Below, in pieces: positions 1-6,362 of a DNA stretch of 6,434 nucleotides. The stretch spans positions 1-6,434 of the forward strand of contig JAITOG010000077.1 of NCBI GenBank assembly GCA_031290075.1, written 5' to 3'. The position numbers and the translations under genes are program-made. Within the stretch, counting starts at the first letter, position 1; each line of letters starts with the position of its first letter. The notes beneath the pieces are model-generated. The model did no database searches. It had not been told where the DNA came from and saw only the letters and a program-made list of their open reading frames with translations. Origin of the DNA: Holosporales bacterium (GTDB taxonomy: Bacteria > Pseudomonadota > Alphaproteobacteria > BNTO01).

Positions 1-2
1 TG

Positions 3-110
3 GTCAAAGCTAGGAAAAAACCTGAACAGTCTGTAAAATCACTTATGAGACGTAATTCTATGTCGTTCAAACATTTAATTGAAGTTGTCAAGAAAATTTC
101 TCATGCGTAG
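3..110 (+). CDS. C-terminal fragment of an unrecognised protein (5' end outside window)
   Basis: One plus-strand frame is open from the left edge to a TAG at 108-110; the other two plus frames hit stops within the first 36 bases. It encodes about 35 residues, very basic (KARKKPEQ near the start, SLMRR, then HLIEVVKKISHA at the end) and probably helical. I do not recognise the family. In many alphaproteobacteria the gene before ymdB is 5-formyltetrahydrofolate cyclo-ligase, but this tail does not resemble its C-terminus. A run this short can be open by chance, so the case rests on its position at the window edge and on a stop placed directly before a change of base composition. The stop codon overlaps a GC-rich palindrome that may serve as a 3' hairpin. 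Confidence 0.45.
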   Translation, partial: VKARKKPEQSVKSLMRRNSMSFKHLIEVVKKISHA

Positions 111-125
111 GCCCTGGGGCCCCAG
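109..125. repeat. GC-rich palindrome after the left-edge stop codon
   Basis: The stretch AGGCCCTGGGGCCCCAG is pure G/C-rich sequence in an AT-rich window. It contains a perfect 12-bp palindrome (CTGGGGCCCCAG, 114-125) and can also fold as GGCC (110-113), loop CTGG, GGCC (118-121). It begins inside the TAG stop of the upstream fragment and is followed by TATATATA rather than a T-run, so it is not a standard intrinsic terminator. Ten of its bases (109-118) recur as the reverse complement at 6315-6324. It may be a dispersed palindromic repeat, a mobile-element end or a weak terminator hairpin. Confidence 0.5.
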
Positions 126-194
126 TATATATAGCTTGCCTTCCCGCCAGAATACTGAAATACTATATTCATGGCATAATTTATTGGAAGTTTG

Positions 195-1055
195 ATGAGA
201 GTTCTATTTTGTGGAGATATTGTTGCTCGTAGCGGAAGAGAAGTAATAAAAAAATATATTCCATTTTTAAAAAGGAAATGGAAGCTTGATTGCGTTATTG
301 TAAATGGGGAAAACGCTCAACATGGTTATGGACTTTCAAAGGGAAGCTGTGAACTGTTTTATCAATCTGGTGTTGATGTAATTACAATGGGTAACCATGT
401 TTGGGATCAAAAGGAAATGCTCTCTTATATAGAAACGGATCGTCGCGTTGTTCGCCCAATAAATTTTTTTGATACAGTTCCTGGAAAAGGTTTTTTTATA
501 TATCAAACTCCTAAGGGGGGAATTTTAGTTATAAATGCAATGGGCCAAGCATTTATTAAACCACTCTTGGATAATCCTTTTATAATAATTTCTAATTTTT
601 TGAAACAATATCTCTTGGGAAATAATAATATTAAGGCAATTATTATAGATTTTCATGCAGAAGCTACGTCGGAAAAAATAGGATTGGGTTTTTATTTAGA
701 TGGACGAGTTAGCATGGTGGTTGGTACACACACGCATGTTCCTACAGCAGATGCTCGCATTCTTCCGAAAGGTACAGGGTTTTTAAGTGATGCAGGAATG
801 TGTGGAGATTATAACTCTATAATAGGTGATTCGCTTCAATCAATGTCTTCGCGTTTTCTTGAAAGAACCCCAATGCTAAGAAGGCCAGACCCAGCAATTG
901 GAGAGGGAACGTTGTGTGGTGTTTATTTAGAAACCAATGATAACACGGGATTAGCTAATATAGTTGAGCCTGTTTGCATAGGCGGAACATCTTTAAAAAC
1001 GCAAATTCCTGAGGGCTTTCAGAAAGATTTAGAGGAAATTAGAACTTTAAAATAG
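195..1055 (+). CDS. ymdB: YmdB-family (TIGR00282) metallophosphoesterase, putative cyclic-nucleotide phosphodiesterase
   Basis: This cytoplasmic enzyme belongs to the dinuclear-metal calcineurin-like phosphoesterases; Bacillus subtilis YmdB hydrolyses 2',3'- and 3',5'-cyclic nucleotides and affects RNA turnover and biofilm or motility decisions. The protein is 286 residues, close to the usual family length, and has all expected metal ligands: GD at 7-8, NGEN at 37-40, GNH at 66-68 followed by VWD, DFHAEATSEK with His154, and GTHTHV with His179 and His181. The later DAGMCGDY and TLCGV stretches match the alphaproteobacterial style of the family. I chose the ATG at 195 because family members begin M-R-[IV]-L-F and GGAAG lies at 186-190; a TTG at 192 would add one residue. 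A weak promoter may lie just upstream (CATAAT at 175-180). In B. subtilis-type species ymdB neighbours rny; in many alphaproteobacteria it precedes yebC. Here it is followed by IS debris and unfamiliar genes. The family is clear; the physiological role here is inferred. Confidence 0.95.
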   Translation: MRVLFCGDIVARSGREVIKKYIPFLKRKWKLDCVIVNGENAQHGYGLSKGSCELFYQSGVDVITMGNHVWDQKEMLSYIETDRRVVRPINFFDTVPGKGFFIYQTPKGGILVINAMGQAFIKPLLDNPFIIISNFLKQYLLGNNNIKAIIIDFHAEATSEKIGLGFYLDGRVSMVVGTHTHVPTADARILPKGTGFLSDAGMCGDYNSIIGDSLQSMSSRFLERTPMLRRPDPAIGEGTLCGVYLETNDNTGLANIVEPVCIGGTSLKTQIPEGFQKDLEEIRTLK

Positions 1056-1137
1056 ACGAGAGTTAGACGCCATCATTACTTATACTGACCTAGGCTTATT
1101 CAAAAGGCGCCCTTGAAATGCCAGAAATTTCTAAAGA

Positions 1138-1188
1138 TATCCAAAAATTGAATTTGATGAAATGTGGCGTCTCATTGATAAAAACAAA
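1138..1188 (+). mobile_element. Possible relic of an IS1-family transposase (DEMW motif)
   Basis: In the frame starting at 1138 the sequence reads YPKIEFDEMWRLIDKNK. This resembles the segment around the first catalytic Asp of IS1-family transposases, where the known E. coli protein has AEMDEQWGYV and many relatives have xELDEMWxF followed by a Lys-rich stretch. The similarity is confined to about 15 residues. A TAA at 1132-1134 interrupts the same frame immediately upstream, and after 1188 the sequence runs into the 3' end of the convergent large gene, so no working transposase remains. No clear terminal inverted repeat was found. It lies at the junction between conserved ymdB and the accessory genes, where insertion debris is expected. 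The match is short and read by eye, so it stays tentative. Confidence 0.35.
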
Positions 1189-1195
1189 GTTTTTT

Positions 1196-3901
1196 TCAAA
1201 AAAGAGCTACCATCAGATCTTCAGGATTTTTTACAGTTTCTATTGTTGTATCTTCAAGGAAATTGTTGGCAATGAATAAACTGTTTTCAGTAGTACTTAT
1301 ACCATAGGCTCTATTATAATTTTTTAAAAAATTATATTTATAGTTAATTTCTAAAATTTTATCCAATAAATCAACAGCTTCTAAATATTCTTGGTCTTGC
1401 AATGTCCCATCTTTTAAATTTAATTTCATACAACTATCTAAAAACCTAGAAAAAGTTTTATTAATATTTGTATCTTTTACTAGTAATTCATCTGAAATAT
1501 CAGAAAAGTATTTTAAAAGGTATTTTACTTCATAGTAAGAGTTTTTATCCTCGTTACTAACATTTTTTAGAATATTCAAAATAGATTCAGATTGTTCAGC
1601 CTTAAAAGCTTCCCAAGCTTTATTTTCCCTTGATTTAGAACTCTCTCCTAAACGTAAAGCATTGTATTTAGAAATTAAGCAGCTTAAAGTATCACTACAA
1701 AGAACTGTTTGTACTTTTCCTGAACTGGTTGATATGCCAATATTTAAAATACTAGTACTTACTTCAATTGTTTTATTTAATGAGGAGCAAATATTTACTT
1801 GTTGAGGAATCCAATGATTATTAATCTTTTTAAGATCTAAAAATAAAGTGTATGCTTCTTCTGAAGATACGAATGGTAAAAGACCAAGAAAAGTATCATA
1901 TGAGGTGGTTTCATTAAGATCTTCCGCGTTTAAAAGGAATTTGGAAACAATTTCAAAAATTTCAGACATATCTTCAAAAAAATATTGTTCAGTAGAAGTC
2001 CCTTTCATTTTTTTCGAAAGCTTACTAATTTTTTTAGACAATTTTTCCCCCATTTTGACTAGAATAGAATTTGTTGGCAAAGAAAGGCTTACTGTGGCGT
2101 ATTCGCCATTTTCATCTTGAAAAGGACTTCCAGACATTTGGTTTAGAGAAACTGATAAAATAATTTTCCCTATTTCAGGAATATCAAGGCTTAAGCTACC
2201 ACTAGAAGTTGAGCTGAAGGCTTTTACAGCTGAAGTAAAGGATGCATTACGATTATCCTTGTTTTTAGAGAATTCGTGTAACTTTGCTAAACGTTCAAGT
2301 TGTTCATATATTTTCCTGAAAATAATGCGCTCCTCTAAATTTTGAGATTGTTCTTTCATTATACTTGCTGTTACAACGCAAGATTTTAAAACTCCGTTTC
2401 TTCCTAAGGATTTCTCCCAAAAACCTTTTTTTGGAGAAAGGAGTTTCTCATATTCACATTTCTTATTCTCAAGCTCTCTCTTGCTAGTTTCTGCATGGTT
2501 GTTTGCCATTTGTTCCAAAATAGTATTGTAAGCGGCTAAGTGTCCTTGTAATACTTGCGATGTTACCAATTTTTCTGATAAATCGAATTCACTACCAATA
2601 ACATTTTTAATTTCATCAGAAGTTAGCTTATAAGCTCCTGAGCAATCCTCCGAAAGAAGGGAAAGATAGCTATTTTGTTTTTTATAATATTTTTCACTAA
2701 CTGTGCATTTCAAAGACATTCCTAGTATTTTAGCAATTGTTGCTGCTAAATCCCCTGAAATACCGTATGTTGTAACTGTATCAATTGGTAATGACTTAGA
2801 GATATCTACCCAATTTAAATAGGCTCTTTGCGGGATTATTTGAAATATTTTATAAAAACCTTCCAATTCACTAAAACGACGCAGTAATTCTTTTTCCCTA
2901 GCTTGCATTTCTTTCCTTTCAGAAATAAGCTTTTTAATATCTTTCTTAGAAAAAATAATATTTTCAAAATTTCCAGAGTCAATTAATTGCTCTAATGAGT
3001 AAAATATTAAAGATTTCATAATCTCAGTGCTTATGCCAGCCTCTAAGCTTGCAATTTTAGCATCTGCAGCAATGCTAATTCTTGTTTTTTCTCCAATATT
3101 AATTTTATAGAATGATGAGTTATCAGCCTCTCTATTTGAATATACAGATATTTCAGAGCCAACATTTACTCCTGCAACAATAGGAATATTTACAGATATT
3201 GAAGCTTGAGTAGAATTAGAACTATTTTGAACCTCTTTTTCAATATCACCTCTTAGCACATTTAACACCTTATCAGCTGCGTATCTAGCTAAAATTACTT
3301 GCTGAGCAGTTATTACGTTGTATATAAAATGGGCAAAATAGTGATTTTCAGACATAGAGTACGTGTATTTAATTATTAAATAGGCATCTTTTAAGGCTTC
3401 CAATAAATCCATAAAAATTTTACCAAATTCTTCATCCTCAAAACTTTTGTTTTCAATTTGTACTAAAAGCCCGAATTTTTCAGAGATACTGTTTAGAATT
3501 TCTTGTAATTGTGGATTTGAAGCAATTTTTTTACTAATGCTAGCACTATTGTTAGCATATAATGCAGAATCCATTGCTAGTTTGGTTACTATAAAAAAGT
3601 TATTACCTTCAAATAGATCAATTTTTAGTAAACTAGATTGAAAGTAATTAGTAAGTTCATTTAAACTTTCATTTGTAAGAATAATACCCTTTTGCGTTAA
3701 TTCATTTAGTTCTACTGTCTTGGGATTTAATGGGTCTTGATATTTTAAGATTTCATTTTGAATTTCAATAGAAGACAGCTTCTTTTTAAATAAATCTTCA
3801 TACTTATTAGTAAAATCATTATTTTCGCTCAAATTTTGGGCATGTACACACAAAAAAATTGGCGCAGCAAAAACTGCGCTAAATAAAAAAATCTTGTTCA
3901 T
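1196..3901 (-). CDS. Large secreted protein of unknown function with an internal duplication
   Basis: I do not recognise this 901-residue protein. The chosen ATG (3899-3901) starts an ideal Sec signal peptide: MNK, a hydrophobic run IFLFSAVFAAPIFLCV, then HA before Q, with likely cleavage after Ala21. A GGGGGA lies six bases upstream. In-frame ATGs at 3919 and 3940 would only add a 6- or 13-residue non-signal prefix, although the 3919 start also has AGGGGG before it. The mature part alternates helical regions with Ser/Thr-rich alternating strands. Two halves appear related: SISVNIP (234-240) and SLSLDIP (569-575), IGEK (269-272) and MGEK (617-620), IPQ (356-358 and 698-700), GIS (380 and 722), LKC and LSC (Cys399 and Cys741). 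A charged helix at about 317-351 could form a coiled coil. No further membrane helix, LPXTG motif or autotransporter barrel is evident. It faces the 252/502-residue pair across a shared control region and converges on ymdB with no clear terminator between. An exported effector or membrane-active protein is possible, but unproven. Confidence 0.85.
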   Translation of the reverse strand: MNKIFLFSAVFAAPIFLCVHAQNLSENNDFTNKYEDLFKKKLSSIEIQNEILKYQDPLNPKTVELNELTQKGIILTNESLNELTNYFQSSLLKIDLFEGNNFFIVTKLAMDSALYANNSASISKKIASNPQLQEILNSISEKFGLLVQIENKSFEDEEFGKIFMDLLEALKDAYLIIKYTYSMSENHYFAHFIYNVITAQQVILARYAADKVLNVLRGDIEKEVQNSSNSTQASISVNIPIVAGVNVGSEISVYSNREADNSSFYKINIGEKTRISIAADAKIASLEAGISTEIMKSLIFYSLEQLIDSGNFENIIFSKKDIKKLISERKEMQAREKELLRRFSELEGFYKIFQIIPQRAYLNWVDISKSLPIDTVTTYGISGDLAATIAKILGMSLKCTVSEKYYKKQNSYLSLLSEDCSGAYKLTSDEIKNVIGSEFDLSEKLVTSQVLQGHLAAYNTILEQMANNHAETSKRELENKKCEYEKLLSPKKGFWEKSLGRNGVLKSCVVTASIMKEQSQNLEERIIFRKIYEQLERLAKLHEFSKNKDNRNASFTSAVKAFSSTSSGSLSLDIPEIGKIILSVSLNQMSGSPFQDENGEYATVSLSLPTNSILVKMGEKLSKKISKLSKKMKGTSTEQYFFEDMSEIFEIVSKFLLNAEDLNETTSYDTFLGLLPFVSSEEAYTLFLDLKKINNHWIPQQVNICSSLNKTIEVSTSILNIGISTSSGKVQTVLCSDTLSCLISKYNALRLGESSKSRENKAWEAFKAEQSESILNILKNVSNEDKNSYYEVKYLLKYFSDISDELLVKDTNINKTFSRFLDSCMKLNLKDGTLQDQEYLEAVDLLDKILEINYKYNFLKNYNRAYGISTTENSLFIANNFLEDTTIETVKNPEDLMVALF

Positions 3902-4108
3902 GAAAAATCCCCCGTTCATTTTTCCCCCTAATACATTCATCGTATTTTTAAAAAGTTAATATATTGTTAATTTAGATTAAGTATGTTCAACCCTTAAAAA
4001 AATGAGACATTTACCTAACTAGTTGACGCGTAATGATATGGCACTTTTCTCAATTTGACTTGTTTTTTTAATCCTGTGAGAGTAACATCCAATATAAATT
4101 AGGTTGTT
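3902..4108. promoter_or_regulatory. Divergent intergenic region, likely promoters for both secreted-protein units
   Basis: This roughly 200-bp AT-rich stretch separates two oppositely transcribed units and must hold both their promoters. On the minus strand TTGAAC (plus 3985-3990) with CAATAT (plus 3961-3966) at an 18-base spacing is the best candidate for the large gene, leaving a leader of about 55 bases that contains two G-rich runs, one before each of two in-frame ATGs. On the plus strand, -35-like TTGACG (4023-4028) and TTGACT (4055-4060) are present, but neither has a good -10 at 16-18 bases; TATAAA at 4093-4098 is an alternative -10 without a good partner. No obvious operator dyad was seen. 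Confidence 0.35.
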
Positions 4109-4867
4109 ATGGGAAAAAGTGTTATGGATATATTAGGTAGGTTATTTGTGTTTGGTGGAGCTATTTTTGGATCAGTAGTAAATTGTAATGCAACTTCTAT
4201 AGTTGGATCTACTGGTTTTGATCAGGATGGTATTCCACATGCTGACTCTTGTGAGCCTGTAAAAAATGTTCAAATGGAATCACTAGATCCTTTTGATATT
4301 CTAGGGTTTGATGAGGAATTTTCTCTAGCAGACTCAGATGAAGAAGATTGTTTAAAAAGTGCTCCTCATATACCACATATAGTAATGGTAGGTGATAAGA
4401 CTCTTGCTGAATTTTTGCAAGAAAGTCATGAAAGACTTCTGACTGAAAGAGTAAATAATTTTGAAAATGCAAAGCAAACATTTATTAGCGCAGTACAAGA
4501 GCTTTATGAAAATTTTTATGGAAGATCTTTTGAAGAAATTGGTGATAGCTTATTAAAAGAGAAAATAGAAAATATTGATAGTATGTGGAGTAAGTGCTGT
4601 CATTGTGTAATAGATCTTTCAAATATTCAACGTAAAACATTAAGAGAAATGGAACGTGAGTATATTTGTTTTAAAGATTCATATTATTTATTAGAAAGGA
4701 TAAAGAGAAGTATAATACCAACCGAAGAAAATATTAATTTTAGAAAAATTTTAAGAAGTTTAGTACAACGAATGAATGGGGAAGTAAATGCAGAAGAGTG
4801 TAGAAAATGGGATGCATTGTGTGAAGCAAATCTAAGAGAATATAAGGAGAAATATGGTACAGATTAA
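4109..4867 (+). CDS. Exported helical, cysteine-rich protein of unknown function, first gene of a coupled pair
   Basis: This 252-residue protein is not recognised. Residues 1-28 look like a Sec signal peptide: Lys3 and Arg11, a hydrophobic core LFVFGGAIFGSVV, then NCNA before Thr29. The Cys26 context (VVNC) is not a good lipobox, so a lipoprotein is unlikely. After it comes an acidic, probably disordered stretch at about 59-80 (FDEE, DSDEED), then a mostly helical, charged region from about 98 to the end with heptad-like spacing that could form coiled coils. The predicted mature part has eight cysteines, including the tight cluster KCCHC at 162-166 plus Cys48, 81, 187, 231 and 238, which suggests disulphides or metal binding. 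TTAGG at 4099-4103 is a modest ribosome site for the ATG at 4109; starting at Met6 (4124) is possible but would shorten the n-region. The stop overlaps the next gene by 14 bases, so the two products are probably made together. Confidence 0.8.
   Translation: MGKSVMDILGRLFVFGGAIFGSVVNCNATSIVGSTGFDQDGIPHADSCEPVKNVQMESLDPFDILGFDEEFSLADSDEEDCLKSAPHIPHIVMVGDKTLAEFLQESHERLLTERVNNFENAKQTFISAVQELYENFYGRSFEEIGDSLLKEKIENIDSMWSKCCHCVIDLSNIQRKTLREMEREYICFKDSYYLLERIKRSIIPTEENINFRKILRSLVQRMNGEVNAEECRKWDALCEANLREYKEKYGTD
4844..4850 (+). promoter_or_regulatory. Ribosome binding site inside the upstream gene, supporting coupled start
   Basis: AAGGAGA is a strong Shine-Dalgarno match, three bases before the ATG at 4854. 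It lies within the last codons of the 252-residue gene, whose stop is at 4865-4867. This fixes the start of the downstream gene and indicates translational coupling of the two. Confidence 0.7.
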
Positions 4868-6362
4868 ACAAGTAGTTAAACTACAAGCAGTATTATTGTT
4901 TTTAGGAATACAGTATAATTGTTTTTCCGCATTACAGCCTAATGAACCAAATTTGGGTGAGTTGGTTTATAAAGATGTAACATCAGATGGAAAGCAAATT
5001 ACTTTTAATAAAAAACCTGTTCGTATTGCTGTTTATGGCAAACAGGGGCTTTCAATTGTTAAAAAGTTTTCAGACAAAATCAAAGCTGCGTGTAAAGCAA
5101 GTTCATCAAATTTTCTCCATGGTTTTACTGAATATGTAGAACAGAAAAGTTCAAATGAATTCCAACAACGTGAAGTCGCAATAGATCAAGCTAGTGATTT
5201 TAGTAGACACATTGCAGCAATTTTAGAACTGTTTTCGGCAGAAATAACAGGGATTTTGGAAAAGAAAATAGAAACTTTGAATACAATTTTGCCTAATTTT
5301 GAAGATGCTACGATACAACTACTGGATTTACCACCTAATTGTCCATTTTGGAAAATTCTTGGTGAAGTGAGGTGTAATGACAGGTTTGTTAATAATTTAA
5401 ACAAATTCCTAAACGATTGTAAATTACACAGAGATAATTTATCTTTAGAAAAATTTGATAATGTTATTAGACTATTAAGAAATGCGAAAGATGATTTTAA
5501 CAAAATTTGGAACAAATTAAACAAGAAGAATTTTTCTGGGAATTTACCAAATTTAATAAAATACTGTACAGGCCTTATTAAATATAACATTGACATGACC
5601 ATGCAATTGGCTACTTCTATTATTGTTAATGGAGCAATCACAAATGTAGATAATTTTATTGCAGGTGCAAATATCTATGGATTTGGAGGTATTTTAGTAA
5701 ATAATGGAACTTCACTACATTGTCAGTTTGTTAATTTCCTTAGAACTCAACCACCTGAAATACTTGCATTATTTCAATTAACCGAATCAATAGACATAAT
5801 GCTTGAAATCATGGAATTGAAGAAAGTATTAAAAACTGTACAACAAGCACATGGAGAATGTTTAGCAATTGTTAATCAGAAGCCTAATGCTGATTTTTTG
5901 GAAAAACAAATTAAACCAATTATTGATGAAGTTGTTAGAAGGAATAATAATGTTGTTAATAAAACCTCATCAACTGTTGATCTTATAGTCTTTGATTTAC
6001 AGCCAGGAGCAAAATCAGAATGTAGATTAAGTCATATGTTTGAAAAGCATGTGCATGATGTAGCAACAAGGCTTGGTCATTCTACCTTCAAATTCCCAGA
6101 AAAACCTGATGCCAGTGAATATGGTCAAATGCTTACAACAATGTTTTTGTTGATGGAATGTTGGGGAAAATTTAGAGCTATTGAAGGTGGGAGTTTTAAA
6201 TGGCAAGGCAGAATCAGTAAGTCTTATTATGTTGCTCAAGGTGGTTCTATAAAAAAAGGAAAAGTAGAAATTCTTAAGGGAGGTCAATCATTACATTTAA
6301 GTTTACTATCATGGCCCAGGGCCTTTCAATTCTTAAGTATTAAATGTATAGTTTTCCTGTAA
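4854..6362 (+). CDS. Exported protein of unknown function, second gene of the coupled pair; C-terminus possibly altered
   Basis: This 502-residue protein is not recognised. The N-terminus is signal-peptide-like: Lys5 and Lys9, hydrophobic LQAVLLFLGIQ, then FSA with likely cleavage after Ala26. Residues about 65-245 are helical and charged. A Gly-rich hydrophobic stretch follows at about 248-290 (ATSIIVNGAI, GFGGILVNNG), then more helix to about 370. The C-terminal part holds SHMFEKHVHD (393-402), later GGSF (445-448), and a Gly/Lys-rich strand-like segment (455-484). The His-Phe-Glu-Lys-His spacing loosely recalls BECR-fold toxin nucleases, which is inference only. The last 16 residues (from WPRAF, 487) are read through a GC-rich palindrome and look unlike the rest; the same frame stays open after the TAA to the window end. 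The protein may therefore be truncated or have a replaced tail. It starts inside the preceding gene with its own AAGGAGA site, indicating co-expression with that exported partner. Confidence 0.8.
   Translation: MVQIKQVVKLQAVLLFLGIQYNCFSALQPNEPNLGELVYKDVTSDGKQITFNKKPVRIAVYGKQGLSIVKKFSDKIKAACKASSSNFLHGFTEYVEQKSSNEFQQREVAIDQASDFSRHIAAILELFSAEITGILEKKIETLNTILPNFEDATIQLLDLPPNCPFWKILGEVRCNDRFVNNLNKFLNDCKLHRDNLSLEKFDNVIRLLRNAKDDFNKIWNKLNKKNFSGNLPNLIKYCTGLIKYNIDMTMQLATSIIVNGAITNVDNFIAGANIYGFGGILVNNGTSLHCQFVNFLRTQPPEILALFQLTESIDIMLEIMELKKVLKTVQQAHGECLAIVNQKPNADFLEKQIKPIIDEVVRRNNNVVNKTSSTVDLIVFDLQPGAKSECRLSHMFEKHVHDVATRLGHSTFKFPEKPDASEYGQMLTTMFLLMECWGKFRAIEGGSFKWQGRISKSYYVAQGGSIKKGKVEILKGGQSLHLSLLSWPRAFQFLSIKCIVFL
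6313..6323. repeat. GC-rich palindrome GGCCCAGGGCC in the 3' end of the last gene
   Basis: An 11-base palindrome with an unpaired central A, able to fold as GGCC, loop CAG, GGCC. The ten bases CCCAGGGCCT (6315-6324) are the exact reverse complement of 109-118 at the left edge of the window. It stands out in AT-rich sequence and overlaps the codons for the last, atypical residues of the 502-residue protein. On the minus strand it comes directly after a TGA (plus 6326-6328) that closes an open frame entering from the right edge. Confidence 0.5.

Noticed and set aside
1091..1107. GGCTTATTCAAAAGG as a possible IS5/IS903-type terminal repeat
   Set aside because: Only partly similar to the known GGCTTTGTTGAATAAA end, with no partner end or transposase of that family in the window.
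1170..1215. A/T-rich stretch with runs of A and T as a possible bidirectional terminator
   Set aside because: The runs could only pair with a near-zero loop and there is no GC stem, so it does not meet the form of an intrinsic terminator.
1118..1279. Small plus-strand frame beginning MPEISKDIQ in the ymdB downstream gap (53 codons)
   Set aside because: No ribosome site, it runs into the 3' end of the convergent gene, and an overlapping frame gives the more meaningful IS1-like motif.
1848..2120. Plus-strand open frame of 90 codons opposite the large secreted protein gene
   Set aside because: It lies wholly antisense to a 901-residue gene with a clear signal peptide, lacks a good ribosome site and has a shadow-like Ser/Lys/Phe composition.
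3447..3641. Plus-strand open frame of 64 codons opposite the large gene
   Set aside because: Antisense shadow with no ribosome site or recognisable product.
4209..4481. Minus-strand open frame of 90 codons over the 252-residue gene
   Set aside because: Composition is unusual (His/Gln/Leu-rich), as expected for the reverse of an acidic, helical coding region; no start context.
5186..5641. Minus-strand open frame of 151 codons over the 502-residue gene
   Set aside because: Long, but antisense to a coupled gene with a strong ribosome site and a signal peptide; no promoter or ribosome site of its own.
6027..6287. Minus-strand open frame of 86 codons over the end of the 502-residue gene
   Set aside because: Antisense shadow with no supporting start context or recognisable domain.
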